A stretch of DNA of 64,000 nucleotides from Aldehydirespirator sp965200005 (GTDB lineage Bacteria > Actinomycetota > Acidimicrobiia > Acidimicrobiales > Aldehydirespiratoraceae). This document shows, one piece after another, positions 62,023-64,000 of the stretch. The position numbers were made by a program, and so were the translations under genes. The notes under the pieces were generated by a model. It was not told where the DNA came from. It saw only the letters and a list, made by a program, of their open reading frames with translations, and searched no databases. Location of the stretch: positions 806,001 to 870,000 of the forward strand of contig OZ241331.1 in NCBI GenBank assembly GCA_965200005.1, in the 5' to 3' direction. How positions within the stretch are numbered: the first letter of the stretch is position 1; every line of letters starts with the position of its first letter.

Positions 62023-63690
62023 CTAGCCGATAACTCTACGTACACGACGGAACCGCTCGATTAGTGCGGCGGTCGCGGGATCAAGGCTTGACTCTGAAGC
62101 CGATGCATCGCCACGCATGTCTTTCCCAATTCGCAATGCCAGAGTCTTGCCATGCTCAACAGCAGGCTGATCGAAACTGTTGATCCCCCACATGAACCCT
62201 TGCACGATGACCTGGTGCTCATATAGCGCGATCAGCTGACCTAACACTGACGGTGTAAGTCGTCTCGCAATGATGACAGTTGAGGGACGGTTCCCCGGCA
62301 AGACACCGTGCGCGTTGTAACCTTTGCGTGGGTGTTTAGACGGTTCACTACCAAAGGCGAGGGCAGCACTCTGTGCAAAGCAGTTCGCAGCTAGCAACTC
62401 CTCGCGTTGAGTTGCGTCCGAAATGCTTCTGATGTCATCTCCCGACTGGGCACACACGATGAAGTCCACCGAGACAGTGCTCGTTCCTTGTAACAGCATT
62501 TGATGCACCGAGTGCTGGCTGTCGGGCCCACTCAAACCCCACAGCACCGGCGAGGTGTCACAGTCAACCACCTCACCATCAAGGCTGGTTCGCTTGCCGT
62601 TGGATTCCATTACGAGTTGCTGAAGGTATGCCGGAAGCAGTCGTAGCCGTTGCGAATAGGGGATTACGGCATGTGATGTGACACCCCAGAAGTTGCGATT
62701 CCACAAGCCAATCAATCCCAACAAGATCGGCAGGTTTTGTGTACTAGGAGTCTGAGCGAAGTGGCTGTCTACGCTGCGCATTCCGGCCAACATCTCAGTG
62801 AAAGCCTTCTCACTGGTCGCCAGCATCACCGAAAGGCCAGCAGGTGAAGCGAGCGAGAACCGACCCCCCACCCAGTCCCACATCTTCAACACAGCATTGG
62901 GGGCAACACCAAACTTGACGGCAGCATCCCGGTTAGCTGTGACAGCAATAAAATGCCGAGACACATCCGGATCAAGCGTCCTAAACAAGTCCGGCAACGT
63001 CGAGATCAACCACTCGCGTGCCCAGCGAGCATTCGTGAGGGTCTCGACTGTCGTGAAACTCTTGGAGACGACCACAAACAGCGTCGTCTCCGGGTCTAGG
63101 TCAGCCGTTGCATCGGCAACGGCGCTCGGGTCAATACTCGAGAGGAACCTGCAGGAGACTGCCGGATGGCGAGACTCTTTGAGCGCCTCACATGCGAGAC
63201 GAGGGCCGAGATCCGAACCGCCAATCCCGAGATTCACAACAGTACGGATCGGCTTGCCAGTGGAACCGACTAACTCGCCGGCATGCAATCGTTCACAGAT
63301 GGTCACCATTTTCTGGAACTCTTGATGTGCTGCTGCACTGGCATCGCCAGACTTGCCAGACATTGATCGGTCGGTGTGGCGTAGTGCGGTGTGTAAGGCG
63401 CGCCGATTCTCTGTGACGTTCACTCGCTCACCAGCAAGCATCGCTGAGATCCGCTCCCGCAACTGTGCTCGCCTTGCCAAGCCAAACAGCAGCGACAAAG
63501 TGTCATCAGTTACGAGATGCTTCGAGAAGTCCACATCTAGATCACCGATAGCGCCACGGAAACGACTCGGACGCTCGGAATTAGCCTCGAAGAGATCCGC
63601 TATAGAGGTGTGACGAAGTTCCTGTTGATGCTTAACGAGCGCAGCCCACTGCGCGGTGCTTGAGATGTCAGCTGAGCTGTTGTGGATCAG
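62023..63690 (-). CDS. pgi: Glucose-6-phosphate isomerase, apparent CTG or other non-standard start
   Basis: A phosphoglucose isomerase with NLGIGGSDLGPRLA, VVVSKSFTTVETLTNA, VGGRFSLASPAGLSVML, the catalytic Glu/His regions and GINSFDQPAVEHGK. The only ordinary start in the frame is GTG 63534, but the frame upstream to the stop at 63697 encodes the normal family N-terminus (STAQWAALVKHQQELRHTSIADLFEAN). About 52 residues precede VDFSKH, as in other Pgi proteins. There is no ATG, GTG or TTG in that stretch. CTG 63690 is the best-placed candidate. A sequence error at the start codon is the alternative. Confidence 0.88.
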   Translation of the reverse strand: MIHNSSADISSTAQWAALVKHQQELRHTSIADLFEANSERPSRFRGAIGDLDVDFSKHLVTDDTLSLLFGLARRAQLRERISAMLAGERVNVTENRRALHTALRHTDRSMSGKSGDASAAAHQEFQKMVTICERLHAGELVGSTGKPIRTVVNLGIGGSDLGPRLACEALKESRHPAVSCRFLSSIDPSAVADATADLDPETTLFVVVSKSFTTVETLTNARWAREWLISTLPDLFRTLDPDVSRHFIAVTANRDAAVKFGVAPNAVLKMWDWVGGRFSLASPAGLSVMLATSEKAFTEMLAGMRSVDSHFAQTPSTQNLPILLGLIGLWNRNFWGVTSHAVIPYSQRLRLLPAYLQQLVMESNGKRTSLDGEVVDCDTSPVLWGLSGPDSQHSVHQMLLQGTSTVSVDFIVCAQSGDDIRSISDATQREELLAANCFAQSAALAFGSEPSKHPRKGYNAHGVLPGNRPSTVIIARRLTPSVLGQLIALYEHQVIVQGFMWGINSFDQPAVEHGKTLALRIGKDMRGDASASESSLDPATAALIERFRRVRRVIG

Positions 63691-63696
63691 TTGCGC

Positions 63697-64000
63697 TTAC
63701 TCGCTTGCCACGAGTTCAATGCCATGAGCCGTCGCAGATTCCGCTAGCAGTTCGCTGATCTCTTCGGGTGAGCCCGTCTCAAATGTGGGTTGATCTTCAA
63801 CGAGAGCGAGCAGCATCTCTTCTTCAAGTGCTGCCTGTTCGCCTTCAAGCCCGCCATGAGTGACCCGCTCGAAATACACAACCGATGCAAGGTCTTCAAG
63901 GCTCAAGTTCGCAAACCCGCTCATGCCGCTTGCAAAACTGTCAACCTCACGCTGACCATCTGGACGATCAGGATCGCCGTAGCGATCAATCCCAAGGCCC
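63697..64000 (-). CDS. C-terminal part of a probable c-type cytochrome, 5' end outside window
   Basis: The frame enters from the window edge and ends at TAA 63697. It reads GDPDRPDGQREVDSFASGMSG, then FANLSLEDLASVVYFERVTHGG, then an acidic tail. The M-x-G-F...L-x-x-x-x-L-A-x-V-V-x-Y-x-R pattern is that of the distal Met ligand and last helix of class I cytochromes c. The haem-binding CxxCH would lie outside the window, so the call is tentative. Its stop is seven bases before the candidate pgi start. Confidence 0.5.
   Translation of the reverse strand, partial: GLGIDRYGDPDRPDGQREVDSFASGMSGFANLSLEDLASVVYFERVTHGGLEGEQAALEEEMLLALVEDQPTFETGSPEEISELLAESATAHGIELVASE

Overview
The window looks like a chromosomal segment of a moderate- to high-GC Actinomycetota, most plausibly an aquatic or marine Acidimicrobiia-type organism. 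That placement is inference. It rests on actinobacterial-type gene sets (EF-G-like FusA2, a hemACDBL run, many GTG starts, start/stop overlaps of the ATGA/GTGA type, probable leaderless genes) and on marine osmolyte chemistry (two DMSP-lyase-type cupins, N-methylglutamate synthase and gamma-glutamylmethylamide synthetase genes, FAD/GcvT demethylating dehydrogenases, an MttB-like methyltransferase, a gamma-butyrobetaine hydroxylase-like enzyme). No rRNA, tRNA, CRISPR array or insertion sequence was seen.

Layout. 1-1651: 3'-truncated EF-G-like GTPase (-). 1808-6363: a pseudo-receiver regulator divergent from a tightly coupled five-gene cassette: secreted Trp/Tyr/Gly-rich peptide with one in-frame TGA, lipoprotein, peptidoglycan-binding adaptor, ABC ATPase, FtsX/MacB-type permease. 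Four TGGCCG repeats at exact 11-bp spacing stand before its promoter. 6421-13259 (-): ferredoxin, MttB-like protein and two FAD/GcvT dehydrogenases. 13319-15233: an F420/PPOX-type remnant and an acyl-CoA ligase. 15282-25612: a sugar or sugar-acid import and catabolism cluster (substrate-binding lipoprotein, IclR regulator, ceramidase-like hydrolase, SDR, IlvD/Edd dehydratase, DapA-family aldolase, epimerase-like SDR, ABC ATPase and permease). A shared operator-like motif occurs in three of its control regions and several short tandem repeats lie within it.

26105-26990: an uncharacterised two-gene module. 27144-33493: a (+) operon of crotonase (frameshifted), NDP-forming acyl-CoA synthetase, gamma-butyrobetaine hydroxylase-like dioxygenase, quinone oxidoreductase (in-frame TAA) and an enolase-superfamily enzyme. 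33602-35939: HigBA-like toxin-antitoxin, then an ArsR regulator with a concentric palindromic operator and three VOC proteins. 36105-39276: SDR, zinc alcohol dehydrogenase and two 5'-truncated remnants (GH38 mannosidase, 2-hydroxyacid dehydrogenase). These border 39310-44379, a defence-island-like block: a TIGR02391/Ymh-type protein opposite a three-gene operon of sigma-factor-like protein, unknown 295-aa protein and OLD-like AAA ATPase.

45028-53662: PhyH dioxygenase, mgsABC-like genes divergent from a gmaS-like gene, flanked by two paralogous DMSP-lyase-type cupins, then a thioesterase and an EamA exporter. 53763-64000: housekeeping genes: proC, SAM hydrolase (DUF62), a membrane micro-ORF, hemA-hemC-hemD-hemB-hemL, a YceI protein, pgi (with no ordinary start codon at the expected N-terminus) and the end of a probable cytochrome c gene. 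Several interrupted genes keep an intact downstream start/stop overlap, so sequence error and recent decay must both be considered.
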